From an uncultured Ruminococcus sp. (lineage in GTDB: Bacteria; Bacillota; Clostridia; Monoglobales; Monoglobaceae): a stretch of 64,000 nucleotides of DNA. The notes beneath the pieces were generated by a model. That model saw nothing but the letters and a program-made list of their open reading frames with translations, made no database searches and was not told the origin of the DNA. The DNA lies in the NCBI GenBank assembly GCA_902760955.1, contig CACWIG010000004.1, positions 1 through 64,000 of the forward strand. The letters are read 5' to 3'. Below are positions 17,087-26,473 of the stretch, one piece after another; the stretch's first letter is position 1; every line of letters starts with the position of its first letter. The position numbers and the translations under genes were made by a program.

Positions 17087-20000
17087 TTAGATATTTTTTG
17101 TCATCTGCTTAAAGCAGTATACCGAAAAGTCGTTAGGATCAAGCTCAGCCGCTTTACGTATGCAAAGTTCTGCATCACTGTAACGGTCAAATCCGTATAA
17201 AGCATATGCCTTCAAGCTGTAACCTGCAAGCAGATTATTCTTTTCGATATTAAGTTCAAACGGCATAGGACTTGGTGAACCAACACCGTAATATGTACGC
17301 ATATCCTTATTATCAATAAGGTTTTGAGCAGTTTCAAGCATCTCGTTGAGCACCTCATCTGCCTCTTCGTTTCTGTCGAGAGCACGAAGTGCGTATGCAC
17401 GGAACAATGAAATTTCGGATACAGCCGCTTTGTACTCAGCCGCCTTCAAATAAGCCGCTTTTTCATCATCCTTTTGTCCCTTTGCCTTATAGAGCTTACC
17501 TAAGCAATAGTAGATGTGTGCCTCCTGATTAAAGAAAGTCTTTGCCTCGCCGTATGATTTAGGCATATTTATACCATTCATAAATATTTGTTCAGCCTTG
17601 TCGAAATCCCCATTATTTAAAAGCTCATTGCCGTACAGAACGTGCATCCAAGCGTGCTGTTTGGTAAGCTTGCCTTCACCGCCCTCGTAAATATGGAAGT
17701 GCTTATCTGCCGCCATCTTAATAGCTTCCTCATACTTACCCTGTTGCGAGAGCAATGTGAGCTTATCAAGGTAACAGTCATCACGTTCCTTTAAGAGTTC
17801 GGGATATTTGTCATAAACCGCAAGTCTTTCTTCTATCGTTGCGTTTGTATTCTTCAAAAGCTGTTCATATTCAAGCAAAAGACGCGGGTCTTCAGGTCTG
17901 TATTTAAGAGCGTTTTCCATACACTTAATTGCTTTTTCGCCGTCGTTTGCCTTGTCAAAGCTGTAAAGCGAAAGATTACGCCAAGCCATACCGTGATTTT
18001 TCTCAATTCTCACGCAGTTTTCCCAGCACTCAGCCCCATCAGTATAGCGGAAACGGTCATAGTAAAGGCAACCTAAATAATAGTTTGCATCAGCCGCATT
18101 TTCACATTCGCTTATAGCATATTTAAGTACAGCTATATCCTCAACATTTGAAGGGAAGCAGTATTTAGCCTCTGACTTTTCAGCCGCATCAATATACTTT
18201 TTGTCACCTGTAATGTAAGCCGTATAATAGCACACAAGCGGATTTTTCTCGTCTGCCAATGAAAGCACATATTTGGCATCATCATAAAGTCCTGCCTTCA
18301 TATAATCTCTTGCAACATCAAGCATATTTTCAGCCTTTGCGGCATACTGTGCTATGCTGTCCCTACAATCTGCAAAATGAGAATATTCTATAATCGCAAA
18401 GAGGTCAAGCTTATCGTCATTAATGCCGTCAATCGCACTCTTTTCAGCACATTCACAGCCGATTTTTCTGAGTATAGCTGTCTTTAAGTTGTGTGCCTTT
18501 GTATGTCCCTTGTTCAAGCCTATTGACTCGTCAAGTTTTTCAAGAGCAGCTGCATAATCAGCATTTCTGCAATCTATACACGCAAGTTCAAACATTGCGG
18601 CACTTCTGTGTGCGTAGTTCCAAGCGGCACGATAAAGAATATCATATGCATCATCATATTTGCCGAGGTATTCAAGGGCGAGTCCCTTAAGGTAGAACGC
18701 CTCTGTATCGGTTGGGTGCTGGTTGCGGTCGGTAAGACGTTCAATCGCCTTATCACAGTACTTTACGCAATCTTCAAAAAGTCCATTTTTAAGCGAAAGT
18801 CTTGCCATAGAGGTGTTACATCTGATATCACCAGGATCACGGCGGAGACCTTCTGTATAATAATCCTCAGGTTTGTAGTTGTGCTGTTTGTACTGCTCTA
18901 AATGATAACCGTTTATGTAAAGCTCCTCAACTGTTTTGTATTCAGACGGACGCTTAACAGGCTGTCTTTCTTTGATAGGCTGTTTCTGACCGCGCTTATA
19001 CGGCTTGTATGCCACAAGCTCCTTGCCGTTTTCGTCTGTAAGTGAAACCTTAACATTATGTATATCAGAAATCTGTGTATCAAGTGTTTTGTGATATACC
19101 TTATCAGGACTCATATTTGCAGTTTCAGAATAGATTTCTCTGCCATTGTCGGTTACTGTAATTTTGCAGTTGTCAAATACGCCTGTAACATTAAAGCCGA
19201 AATAGAGTCCTTCCTTACGCTGTTCAACATTTACAGCCGCATCTATTGTTGCATTCTTAATCTCGCCAATCTCACGCACAGGATACCAATACTGCTCAAA
19301 CTCTCTTGTTTCGTATGGTGCAATCCAGGTAAAGTCAGGCTGATTGTCGGTGTATACACCTGTCATAAGTTCAATGTACGGGCCGTTTTCGTCTGTGAGA
19401 TTAGAACACCACATATCACCGAAGTCACCTATGCCCCAATGCCACATCTTTTTACCTGGTGAAATATGATGGTTTGCAACAGTAGCTATACCCTTGTCAA
19501 TACCAACATCATAGCCTGCAATAAAGTCCATATCAGATTGACCTTGTGAAATAAGGTACGAAGACGGAACCTTTACCGCATCGTAGTGAGAGAGGTCTGT
19601 ACCTTTGCCGAAGTTATAAGGACGTGCAGTTTTATATACACCCTTTGCAATCGGCCATTCAAGAACAGCACGACGGTCGTGGTCGTTAACCCATTCGCAA
19701 TCGGGCGGGAATATAGTACGGTAATTATCGTTTACGGGAACCGCAAGGTTTGCCCACCACATAAACACCTGTGGGAATGCAGTACGATTGTATACACGCA
19801 CCTTTGCTTTGATATAGCTTCTGCCCTTATCAAGCGTTATACCTGCCATACCCTTCATACGATTGAAAGGTTCAACCTCGCCTGTCCATACAGTTTTTCC
19901 GCCATCTGCGTTTTCTTCTGCCACTGCTTCAAGGGGCATAAAAGTGGTTGGGCGGTGATGCTGAGGCCAGTTAAATTCGATACCGCCTGAAATCCAGGGG

Positions 20001-20323
20001 CCTGCAAGACCAACAAGAGCAGGCTTTACAACTTCGTTATAATATATAAAGTCGTGGTTGCCAACTTTGTCATATCCTCTTAAAATCTTACCGCCGAGTT
20101 CAGGTACAACCTGAGTCTTAACATATTCGTTTTCAATGGTGTATACCTCATATTCAACGTCGGTTTTCTCGTCAGTAATACCATCGGAATACGGAATGGG
20201 ATATACACGTCCCGACGCACCCTGATAGGGCTTATTCTCGAAAAACATCGGCAACTCGTGTGCCTTTTTAGGAACATATGTAGGTATTATCATACCGTGT
20301 TTTTTACAGTTCACATCACTCAT
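17087..20323 (-). CDS. DUF5107 domain protein with tetratricopeptide repeats
   Basis: A large cytosolic protein of 1078 residues. The N-terminal part (about 20-350) matches the DUF5107 type seen in carbohydrate loci: a beta-rich domain with PELGGKILRGYD, WISGGIEFNWPQHHRPT and GHWG-like MWHWGIGDFG segments, reminiscent of aldose-epimerase-like or glycosidase beta-sandwich folds. Residues from about 490 to the end are tandem tetratricopeptide repeats with the usual alternation of small and aromatic residues (YYLGCLYYDRFRYTDGAECW and similar). The function is not established. The start at 20323 is chosen because GGAGG lies eight bases upstream, while the longer frame has no ribosome site. It is divergent from a sugar-sensor regulator across a palindromic control region. 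Confidence 0.85.
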   Translation of the reverse strand: MSDVNCKKHGMIIPTYVPKKAHELPMFFENKPYQGASGRVYPIPYSDGITDEKTDVEYEVYTIENEYVKTQVVPELGGKILRGYDKVGNHDFIYYNEVVKPALVGLAGPWISGGIEFNWPQHHRPTTFMPLEAVAEENADGGKTVWTGEVEPFNRMKGMAGITLDKGRSYIKAKVRVYNRTAFPQVFMWWANLAVPVNDNYRTIFPPDCEWVNDHDRRAVLEWPIAKGVYKTARPYNFGKGTDLSHYDAVKVPSSYLISQGQSDMDFIAGYDVGIDKGIATVANHHISPGKKMWHWGIGDFGDMWCSNLTDENGPYIELMTGVYTDNQPDFTWIAPYETREFEQYWYPVREIGEIKNATIDAAVNVEQRKEGLYFGFNVTGVFDNCKITVTDNGREIYSETANMSPDKVYHKTLDTQISDIHNVKVSLTDENGKELVAYKPYKRGQKQPIKERQPVKRPSEYKTVEELYINGYHLEQYKQHNYKPEDYYTEGLRRDPGDIRCNTSMARLSLKNGLFEDCVKYCDKAIERLTDRNQHPTDTEAFYLKGLALEYLGKYDDAYDILYRAAWNYAHRSAAMFELACIDCRNADYAAALEKLDESIGLNKGHTKAHNLKTAILRKIGCECAEKSAIDGINDDKLDLFAIIEYSHFADCRDSIAQYAAKAENMLDVARDYMKAGLYDDAKYVLSLADEKNPLVCYYTAYITGDKKYIDAAEKSEAKYCFPSNVEDIAVLKYAISECENAADANYYLGCLYYDRFRYTDGAECWENCVRIEKNHGMAWRNLSLYSFDKANDGEKAIKCMENALKYRPEDPRLLLEYEQLLKNTNATIEERLAVYDKYPELLKERDDCYLDKLTLLSQQGKYEEAIKMAADKHFHIYEGGEGKLTKQHAWMHVLYGNELLNNGDFDKAEQIFMNGINMPKSYGEAKTFFNQEAHIYYCLGKLYKAKGQKDDEKAAYLKAAEYKAAVSEISLFRAYALRALDRNEEADEVLNEMLETAQNLIDNKDMRTYYGVGSPSPMPFELNIEKNNLLAGYSLKAYALYGFDRYSDAELCIRKAAELDPNDFSVYCFKQMTKNI

Positions 20324-20385
20324 TTTATTTTCCTCCGTTTCGCATTGATAAGAACATTGTATCATAGCAATACCAAATTTCACAG

Positions 20386-20421
20386 ACAGAAAAGCCTGTG
20401 AAAAAAAACAGGTTTTTCTGT
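20386..20421. promoter_or_regulatory. Candidate operator: 14-base inverted repeat
   Basis: Arms ACAGAAAAGCCTGT and ACAGGTTTTTCTGT, complementary apart from one G-T position, are separated by eight A-rich bases. The right arm abuts the -35 box of the regulator promoter. No T run follows, so an operator is more likely than a terminator. It lies in the control region shared by the DUF5107 gene and the regulator gene. Confidence 0.6.
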
Positions 20422-20450
20422 TGACAAAGTATTCGGCAAAAGAGTATAAT
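20421..20450 (+). promoter_or_regulatory. Strong sigma-A promoter for the regulator gene
   Basis: Consensus TTGACA (20421-20426) and TATAAT (20445-20450) with an 18-base spacer. The -10 box ends only four bases before the first possible ATG, so the transcript has almost no 5' leader. Confidence 0.8.
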
Positions 20451-20454
20451 CAAA

Positions 20455-21537
20455 ATGGTGATGAAAATGGTATCAATATTAACCGAGCCTGCATACAGCG
20501 AAAGTATGTGGTGCAAAGAGATATATAACGGATTGACTTCCACGCTGACCCAAAAGAGAATACCATATAACGATATAACAGATACGATTCCCGAAAATAC
20601 TGAATGTGTTTTTGTAATTGCATCGGATTATAATTGGATTAAGGCTATACTGCACAAGCTTAATCTTATGTGCATAAAGCCTATACTTATCTGCAATCAG
20701 GCAGAAACCATACAGGGTTGTGATTACAGCTGTGTGTGTTCAGACGTAAGCTCCGCAACAAAGCATATGCTCAGCGAACTTAAAACATCAGGAAAAATTC
20801 GTGTCGCTTTATATGGTGTTAATACCACATCAATTTCGGATATGGGACGCATTGACGGTTTTTTTGCCTTTAAAGATGATAGCTTTGATGATGCACAGAT
20901 ATTTGTAAACAACGGCTCTCTTAAGGCTTGCTTTGAGGAATTTTATCCGCTCCGTTCTTCTTTTGATGCCGTAATATGCCTTAACGACCTGGCGGCCGTT
21001 TCTCTTGCTAAAAACTTAAAGGAAAAATCACCTGAAACACTTAAGTATCTTAAAATATTGAGCTGTACACACAGCAAAATTTCTGACTATTATCGGGATA
21101 TAATAGACTCTGTGGATATGTGCTTTGAACAGTACGGAAAAGCCGCCGTCTTTATATATGAAAAGCTTAAGCAACACCCATATTTGTCAGGAATGACAGT
21201 CACTGTAGGAAAAAGCTCTTATTGTGAAACCAAAGAGAGCAAACCTATAAACTTAAATGATATTACAAAGGCAGACAATATATATTCCGACAAGGAGATA
21301 CGTGATTTGCTGTTGGTTGAGCATATTCTCAACATCAGCAATGACACCGATAAAATGATAATTGCTATGCTGACCAAAGGCGTTCTGATGGCAGATATTG
21401 CCCAGAGTTGCTTTCTGACCGAAGGCGGTGTTAAATACCGCATAAACAGAATACTGAACAAATGTAAAATTTCAAATAAATCTGAGCTTGTCACCCTGAT
21501 AAAGAACTATCTTCCAAGGTTTGACGGCTCAATGTGA
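20455..21537 (+). CDS. Transcriptional regulator: periplasmic-binding-protein-like sensor with C-terminal LuxR-like HTH
   Basis: A 360-residue protein whose first about 260 residues look like the ligand-binding half of a LacI regulator (VCSDVSSATKHMLSELKTSGKIRVALYG, then FDAVICLNDLAAVSLAKNL). There is no N-terminal LacI helix-turn-helix. Instead residues about 303-353 form a LuxR/GerE-like helix-turn-helix (MLTKGVLMADIAQSCFLTEGGVKYRINRI). The domain order is thus the reverse of LacI. The sensor probably binds a sugar. It is divergent from the DUF5107 gene and precedes a Gfo-like gene by 25 bases. Start choice is uncertain: ATGs at 20455, 20461 and 20467 are in frame, and the promoter position favours a later one, with GGTGA before 20467. 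Confidence 0.75.
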   Translation: MVMKMVSILTEPAYSESMWCKEIYNGLTSTLTQKRIPYNDITDTIPENTECVFVIASDYNWIKAILHKLNLMCIKPILICNQAETIQGCDYSCVCSDVSSATKHMLSELKTSGKIRVALYGVNTTSISDMGRIDGFFAFKDDSFDDAQIFVNNGSLKACFEEFYPLRSSFDAVICLNDLAAVSLAKNLKEKSPETLKYLKILSCTHSKISDYYRDIIDSVDMCFEQYGKAAVFIYEKLKQHPYLSGMTVTVGKSSYCETKESKPINLNDITKADNIYSDKEIRDLLLVEHILNISNDTDKMIIAMLTKGVLMADIAQSCFLTEGGVKYRINRILNKCKISNKSELVTLIKNYLPRFDGSM

Positions 21538-21562
21538 TAAAGTGTGAAAGGACATTTCTGCT

Positions 21563-22528
21563 ATGATTAAGTATGCAATTATAGGTGCAGGCTGGCGAAG
21601 TGAATTTTATTTAAGGATTGCCTGCCTCTGCCCCGATAAATTTACGGTAAGCGGAATATATATCCGCAATGAAGAAAAACGTGAGATTTTTGCCAATAAA
21701 TATAACGTCCGCATATTTGACACTCTCGACGGACTTCTCAGCACAGATTTTGACTTTGTTGTCTCCTGTGTCAATAAGGACGGAATAAACGATATGGTTC
21801 GACAGCTTACAAAAAAGGGTGTTCCCGTTCTGACAGAAACCCCTGTAACCGATGCAACTTTGGGCGGCAAGGTACAAGTAGCAGAGCAATTTCACTTTAT
21901 GCCACGCAATCTTGCGTATAAAAAGATTATTGACAGCGGAATAATCGGCAAGGTACATCAGGTTCAGCTTTCCTGTTGTCATTTTTATCACGCCGCAAGC
22001 CTTATACGTTTCTTCTTGGAAACAGGCTTTGAAGAACCCGAAGTCACCACACATACACTAAACGATACCGTCACACGCTATAACAGCAGAAACGGATATT
22101 TGACAACACCCATACTTACAGATTCGGAGCAAACCATTAAAATATTCAAGTTTGACGGTAAATCTGCAGTTTACGACTTTACTTATGAACAATATTTTTC
22201 CGATATACGTTCAAGCCGTATAGTAATCAGAGGCGAAAACGGCGAAATAGTAGACAATACCTGCACATATTTAAGCGGTGGCGTTCCGCAAAGTTTTGAG
22301 ATAAAACGCAACCAATACGGCAGTTGTGAAAATCTTGACGGAATGTGTCTTTTCAACATAGTTGGCAATGATATTTTATACACAAACCCATTCCCGACAG
22401 CAAGACTGTCTGATGAAGAAATTGCCATCGCCACCTGTCTTACATCAATGAAGAAATATCTTGAAACAAATCAAGAATTTTATTCGGTACAAGATGCCGC
22501 ATTTGATGCACAGATGATGCAATTATAA
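21563..22528 (+). CDS. Atypical Gfo/Idh/MocA-like protein
   Basis: A 321-residue member of the Gfo/Idh/MocA family by its N terminus (YAIIGAGWRSEFYLRIA) and C-terminal domain. Two features are odd. The EKP motif reads TETP, so the usual catalytic lysine is missing. The stretch between that motif and the next conserved segment (VAEQFHFMPRN) is about 15 residues shorter than usual, as if a helix were lost. It may be non-catalytic or have changed chemistry. The AAAGGA ribosome site and the 25-base gap suggest co-transcription with the upstream regulator. Confidence 0.8.
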   Translation: MIKYAIIGAGWRSEFYLRIACLCPDKFTVSGIYIRNEEKREIFANKYNVRIFDTLDGLLSTDFDFVVSCVNKDGINDMVRQLTKKGVPVLTETPVTDATLGGKVQVAEQFHFMPRNLAYKKIIDSGIIGKVHQVQLSCCHFYHAASLIRFFLETGFEEPEVTTHTLNDTVTRYNSRNGYLTTPILTDSEQTIKIFKFDGKSAVYDFTYEQYFSDIRSSRIVIRGENGEIVDNTCTYLSGGVPQSFEIKRNQYGSCENLDGMCLFNIVGNDILYTNPFPTARLSDEEIAIATCLTSMKKYLETNQEFYSVQDAAFDAQMMQL

Positions 22529-22623
22529 AAGAATTTTCACCCTTTAACTGTTCGATTGTGAAATTTTATTGCAAATCATACAAAAATTTGTGATAACTTT
22601 TTAATATTTTTTAAAAAAACTAT

Positions 22624-22652
22624 TTGATATTGTCGAACAAGTATGGTATACT
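22624..22652 (+). promoter_or_regulatory. Promoter of the pyruvate:ferredoxin oxidoreductase gene
   Basis: TTGATA (22624-22629) and TATACT (22647-22652) with a 17-base spacer. The roughly 95-base leader contains a hairpin (GGATGTG / CACATCC, about 22665-22685) before the AAGGAGG ribosome site. Confidence 0.75.
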
Positions 22653-22751
22653 TATATATTGGTTGGATGTGTTTACCACATCCCAATCAACTCAAATTTT
22701 GAAAAAATAATAAATCATATTATTTAAGCATAATTTTAAGGAGGAAAAACT

Positions 22752-25700
22752 ATGGCTAAACATTTTAAGACTATGGATGGTAACTGCGCTGCCGCACATT
22801 GTGCCTATGCCTTTACCGAAGTAGCTGCCATCTATCCAATCACTCCTTCATCAACAATGGCTGAATACGTTGATGAGTGGAGTGCCAAGGGCTTGAAGAA
22901 CGCCTTTGGTCAAACAGTAGAGGTTGTTGAGATGCAGTCAGAAGCAGGTGCAGCAGGTGCTGTACACGGTTCACTTCAGGCAGGTGCTCTCACAACAACA
23001 TTCACAGCATCACAGGGTCTTCTTCTTATGATCCCTAATATGTACAAAATTGCAGGTGAGCTTTTACCTACAGTATTCCACGTAAGTGCGAGAGCTCTTG
23101 CTGCTCACGCTCTTAACATCTTTGGTGACCACCAGGATGTTATGGCTTGTCGTCAGACAGGTTTTGCAATGCTCGCGTCAGGCGGCGTTCAGGAGGTTAT
23201 GGACCTTGCAGGTGTAGCACATCTTGCTGCAATCAAGGGCAGAGTTCCTTTCCTTCACTTCTTTGACGGTTTCAGAACTTCCCACGAAATTCAGAAGGTT
23301 GAAGTTATGGAATATGATGACCTCAAAGGTCTTATTGATCAGGACGCTCTCAAAGAATTTAAGGACAGAGCATTAAATCCTGAACATCCTGTACTCAGAG
23401 GTACAGCTCAGAATGGTGATATCTACTTCCAGGGCAGAGAGGCTTCCAACAAATATTATGAGGCTATTCCTGATATCGTTGCTGATTATATGAAGGAAAT
23501 CACCAAAATCACAGGCCGTACATACAAACCATTCAACTACTACGGTGCAGAAGATGCTACTGAAGTTGTTGTTGCAATGGGCAGTGTATGTCAGGCTCTT
23601 GAAGAAACAGTTGATTACTTAAATGCACAGGGCAGAAAAGTCGGTGTTCTTGAAGTTCACCTCTATCGTCCTTTCTCAGCTAAGTACTTCTTTGATGTAA
23701 TGCCTGAGACTGTTAAGAAGATTGCAGTTCTTGACAGAACTAAGGAACCTGGTTCACTGGGCGAACCTCTTTATCTTGACGTTTGCAGTCTTTACAAGGA
23801 TTGTGACAACGCTCCAAGCATTGTGGGCGGTCGTTACGGCTTAGGTTCAAAGGATACAACTCCGACTCAGCTCGTTGCTGTATTTGATAACTTAAACGGC
23901 GAAATGAAAAACGGCTTTACTATCGGTATCAACGACGATGTTACAAATCTCTCACTTCCTCTCGGAGAAAGAGTTAACGCTGCTCCTGCAGGTGCAACAC
24001 GTTGTAAGTTCTGGGGCTTCGGTTCAGATGGTACTGTTGGTGCTAACAAAGACGCTATCAAAATTATTGGTGATAACACAGATATGTACGCTCAGGCATA
24101 CTTTGACTATGACTCAAAGAAGTCAGGCGGTGTAACAATGTCACACTTGAGATTTGGTAAGACTCCTATTAAGTCAACCTACCTCCTTGACGAAGCAGAC
24201 TACATCGCTTGTCACAAGCCTGCATATGTTTATCAGTATGACGTACTCGACGGTTTGAGAAAAGGCGGTACATTCCTTCTCAACTGCGTATGGACTCCTG
24301 AGGAACTTAGCGAGAAGCTTCCTGCTCATATGAAGAAGTATCTTGCAGAAAACGAAATTAACTTCTACACAATCAATGCGGTAGATGTTGCAGTTAAAGT
24401 TGGTCTTGGTCCTAACCGTATCAATATGGTTACTCAAAGTGCTTTCTTTAAGCTCTCAGAGGTTATACCTTTTGATCAGGCTGTTACCCTCATAAAAGAG
24501 GCAATCAAAAAGACCTATGGCAAAAAGGGTGACGAAATAGTTAAGATGAACTGCGATGCAGTTGATGGTGCTATTGACGCTCTTGTTAAGATTGATATTC
24601 CTGCTGATTGGAAAGACGCTGTTGAAGAAGAAGCTGTTACAAACGACAGACCTGACTTCATCAAGAATCTCGTTGACCCTGTTAATGCTCAGCGTGGTAA
24701 CAAACTCCCTGTAAGTGTATTTGAAGGCAGAGAAGACGGTACATTTGAAACAGGTACATCAAGATATGAAAAACGCGGTGTTGCAGTTCTTGTTCCTCAG
24801 TGGCAGAAGGATAATTGTATCCAATGTAATCAGTGTTCACTTGTATGTCCTCACGCAGCAATCCGTCCTATCCTTGTAGACGAAGCAGAAAAGGCTGCTG
24901 CTCCTGCATCATTTGAAACAATTAAGGCAATCGGTAAGGACTTTGCAGGTCTTGAATTCAGAGTTCAGGTATCACCTCTCGACTGTCTTGGCTGCGGCGT
25001 ATGTGCTAATGTATGTCCCGCACCTAAGGGCAAGGCTCTTGTTATGAAGCCAATTGACGAAATTAGTCCTGTTGATGCTCCTAACTGGGATTACGCAATG
25101 GATAAGGTTACTAACAAAGCAAACCTCGTTGACGTATCAGCTAACATTAAGAATTCACAGTTCGCACAGCCATACCTTGAATTCTCAGGTGCTTGTGCAG
25201 GTTGTGGTGAAACACCTTATATCAAGCTCATCACTCAGCTCTTTGGTGACAGAATGATGGTTGCTAACGCAACAGGCTGTACATCAATCTGGGGTGGTAG
25301 TGCTCCTTCAATGCCATATTGTAAGGACGAAAACGGCAGAGGTCCTGCTTGGGCTAACTCACTCTTTGAGGATAACGCTGAATTTGGTCTTGGTATGGTT
25401 ATGGCTAACAACAAGATTAAGAGCACATTATCTGCAAGAATGGATGAAGCTATGGACGCTGTATCTGCTGACTTAGCTGCTGCATTCAAAGAATGGCAGT
25501 GTGCAAAGGACGATGCTGCAGGCTCTAAGGCTGCTGCTGAGAAGATTGAAGCTCTTATCAAAGATGCTGATATGTCTAATCCTGCTGTTAAGGAAATCGC
25601 TGACAGAACAGACTTCCTTGTTAAGCGTTCACAGTGGGTATTCGGCGGTGACGGCTGGGCATACGATATCGGTTACGGCGGTCTTGACCACGTAATCGCA

Positions 25701-26279
25701 TCAGGTCAGGACATCAACATCTTTGTTGTTGATACTGAGGTATACTCAAACACAGGCGGTCAGTCATCAAAGGCTACTCCTACTGCTGCTGTTGCTAAGT
25801 TTGCAGCCGCTGGTAAGAAGGTTAAGAAGAAGGATCTCGGTATGATTGCAACAACATACGGCTACGTATATGTTGCACAGATTGCACTCGGTGCAAATCC
25901 TGCTCAGGCTCTTAAGGCTATCAAAGAGGCTGAGGCTTATCCTGGTCCGTCACTCGTAATCGCTTATGCTCCTTGTATCAACCACGGTATCAAGGCTAAG
26001 GGCGGTATGGGTAACTCAATCGCTGAAGAAAAGAAAGCTGTTGAAACAGGTTATTGGCACCTCTGGAGATTCAATCCTGAACTCGCTGAGGAAGGCAAGA
26101 ATCCGTTTATCCTTGACTCTAAGGAACCAACAGGCAGCGTTGTTGACTTTATGAACGGCGAAAACCGTTACTTAATGCTCAAGAAGGCATATCCTGAAAT
26201 GGCAGAACAGCTCTTTGCTAAGGCAGAGAAAGACCTCTCAGACAGATACGAAGTATATAAGAGAATGGCTAAGGATTAA
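22752..26279 (+). CDS. nifJ: Pyruvate:ferredoxin (flavodoxin) oxidoreductase
   Basis: Oxidises pyruvate to acetyl-CoA and CO2 and reduces ferredoxin, the central step of clostridial fermentation; cytosolic homodimer. The 1175-residue single chain has the full domain order: pyruvate-binding N-terminal domain (TEVAAIYPITPSSTMAEY), transketolase-like domain II, a two-cluster ferredoxin domain with CIQCNQC...CP at about 690-703 and CLGCGVC...CP at about 744-757, and the C-terminal thiamine diphosphate domain with CAGCGETPY and GDGWAYDIGYGGLDH through NTGGQSSKATP at about 966-1010. Codon use is much more biased than in the neighbours, as expected for an abundant protein. It is a single-gene unit with its own promoter and terminator. 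Confidence 0.97.
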   Translation: MAKHFKTMDGNCAAAHCAYAFTEVAAIYPITPSSTMAEYVDEWSAKGLKNAFGQTVEVVEMQSEAGAAGAVHGSLQAGALTTTFTASQGLLLMIPNMYKIAGELLPTVFHVSARALAAHALNIFGDHQDVMACRQTGFAMLASGGVQEVMDLAGVAHLAAIKGRVPFLHFFDGFRTSHEIQKVEVMEYDDLKGLIDQDALKEFKDRALNPEHPVLRGTAQNGDIYFQGREASNKYYEAIPDIVADYMKEITKITGRTYKPFNYYGAEDATEVVVAMGSVCQALEETVDYLNAQGRKVGVLEVHLYRPFSAKYFFDVMPETVKKIAVLDRTKEPGSLGEPLYLDVCSLYKDCDNAPSIVGGRYGLGSKDTTPTQLVAVFDNLNGEMKNGFTIGINDDVTNLSLPLGERVNAAPAGATRCKFWGFGSDGTVGANKDAIKIIGDNTDMYAQAYFDYDSKKSGGVTMSHLRFGKTPIKSTYLLDEADYIACHKPAYVYQYDVLDGLRKGGTFLLNCVWTPEELSEKLPAHMKKYLAENEINFYTINAVDVAVKVGLGPNRINMVTQSAFFKLSEVIPFDQAVTLIKEAIKKTYGKKGDEIVKMNCDAVDGAIDALVKIDIPADWKDAVEEEAVTNDRPDFIKNLVDPVNAQRGNKLPVSVFEGREDGTFETGTSRYEKRGVAVLVPQWQKDNCIQCNQCSLVCPHAAIRPILVDEAEKAAAPASFETIKAIGKDFAGLEFRVQVSPLDCLGCGVCANVCPAPKGKALVMKPIDEISPVDAPNWDYAMDKVTNKANLVDVSANIKNSQFAQPYLEFSGACAGCGETPYIKLITQLFGDRMMVANATGCTSIWGGSAPSMPYCKDENGRGPAWANSLFEDNAEFGLGMVMANNKIKSTLSARMDEAMDAVSADLAAAFKEWQCAKDDAAGSKAAAEKIEALIKDADMSNPAVKEIADRTDFLVKRSQWVFGGDGWAYDIGYGGLDHVIASGQDINIFVVDTEVYSNTGGQSSKATPTAAVAKFAAAGKKVKKKDLGMIATTYGYVYVAQIALGANPAQALKAIKEAEAYPGPSLVIAYAPCINHGIKAKGGMGNSIAEEKKAVETGYWHLWRFNPELAEEGKNPFILDSKEPTGSVVDFMNGENRYLMLKKAYPEMAEQLFAKAEKDLSDRYEVYKRMAKD

Positions 26280-26305
26280 TCCTTAAAACTATACTTAAAT
26301 ACACA

Positions 26306-26331
26306 AAGGGAACCTCAAAATAGGTTCCCTT
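26306..26331 (+). terminator. Terminator of the pyruvate:ferredoxin oxidoreductase gene
   Basis: Arms AAGGGAACCT and AGGTTCCCTT with a six-base loop, followed by a T-rich stretch, 27 bases after the stop codon. Confidence 0.85.
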
Positions 26332-26409
26332 ATTCTTTTATATAGCTAATATTGCCCGCAAATACACCTGCAATTCTGCAATAAATTATATGTTTGCAAA
26401 CAACACGTT

Positions 26410-26430
26410 GTAGGGTTCGCCGTCCCCTGC
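26410..26430 (+). repeat. Degenerate family-1 repeat
   Basis: GTAGGGTTCGCCG followed by TCCCC: a shortened element mixing the GGTTCG and GGGACG variants, with unpaired arms. It is adjacent to the intact inverted copy at 26436. Confidence 0.5.
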
Positions 26431-26435
26431 AAATA

Positions 26436-26460
26436 CGGCAGGAGCAAGCCCCTGCCCTAC
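26436..26460 (-). repeat. Family-1 palindromic repeat, GGCAGG variant
   Basis: Inverted exact copy of the GGCAGG/CCTGCC element found at 65 and 579. Confidence 0.8.
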
Positions 26461-26473
26461 ATAATATACCGAA

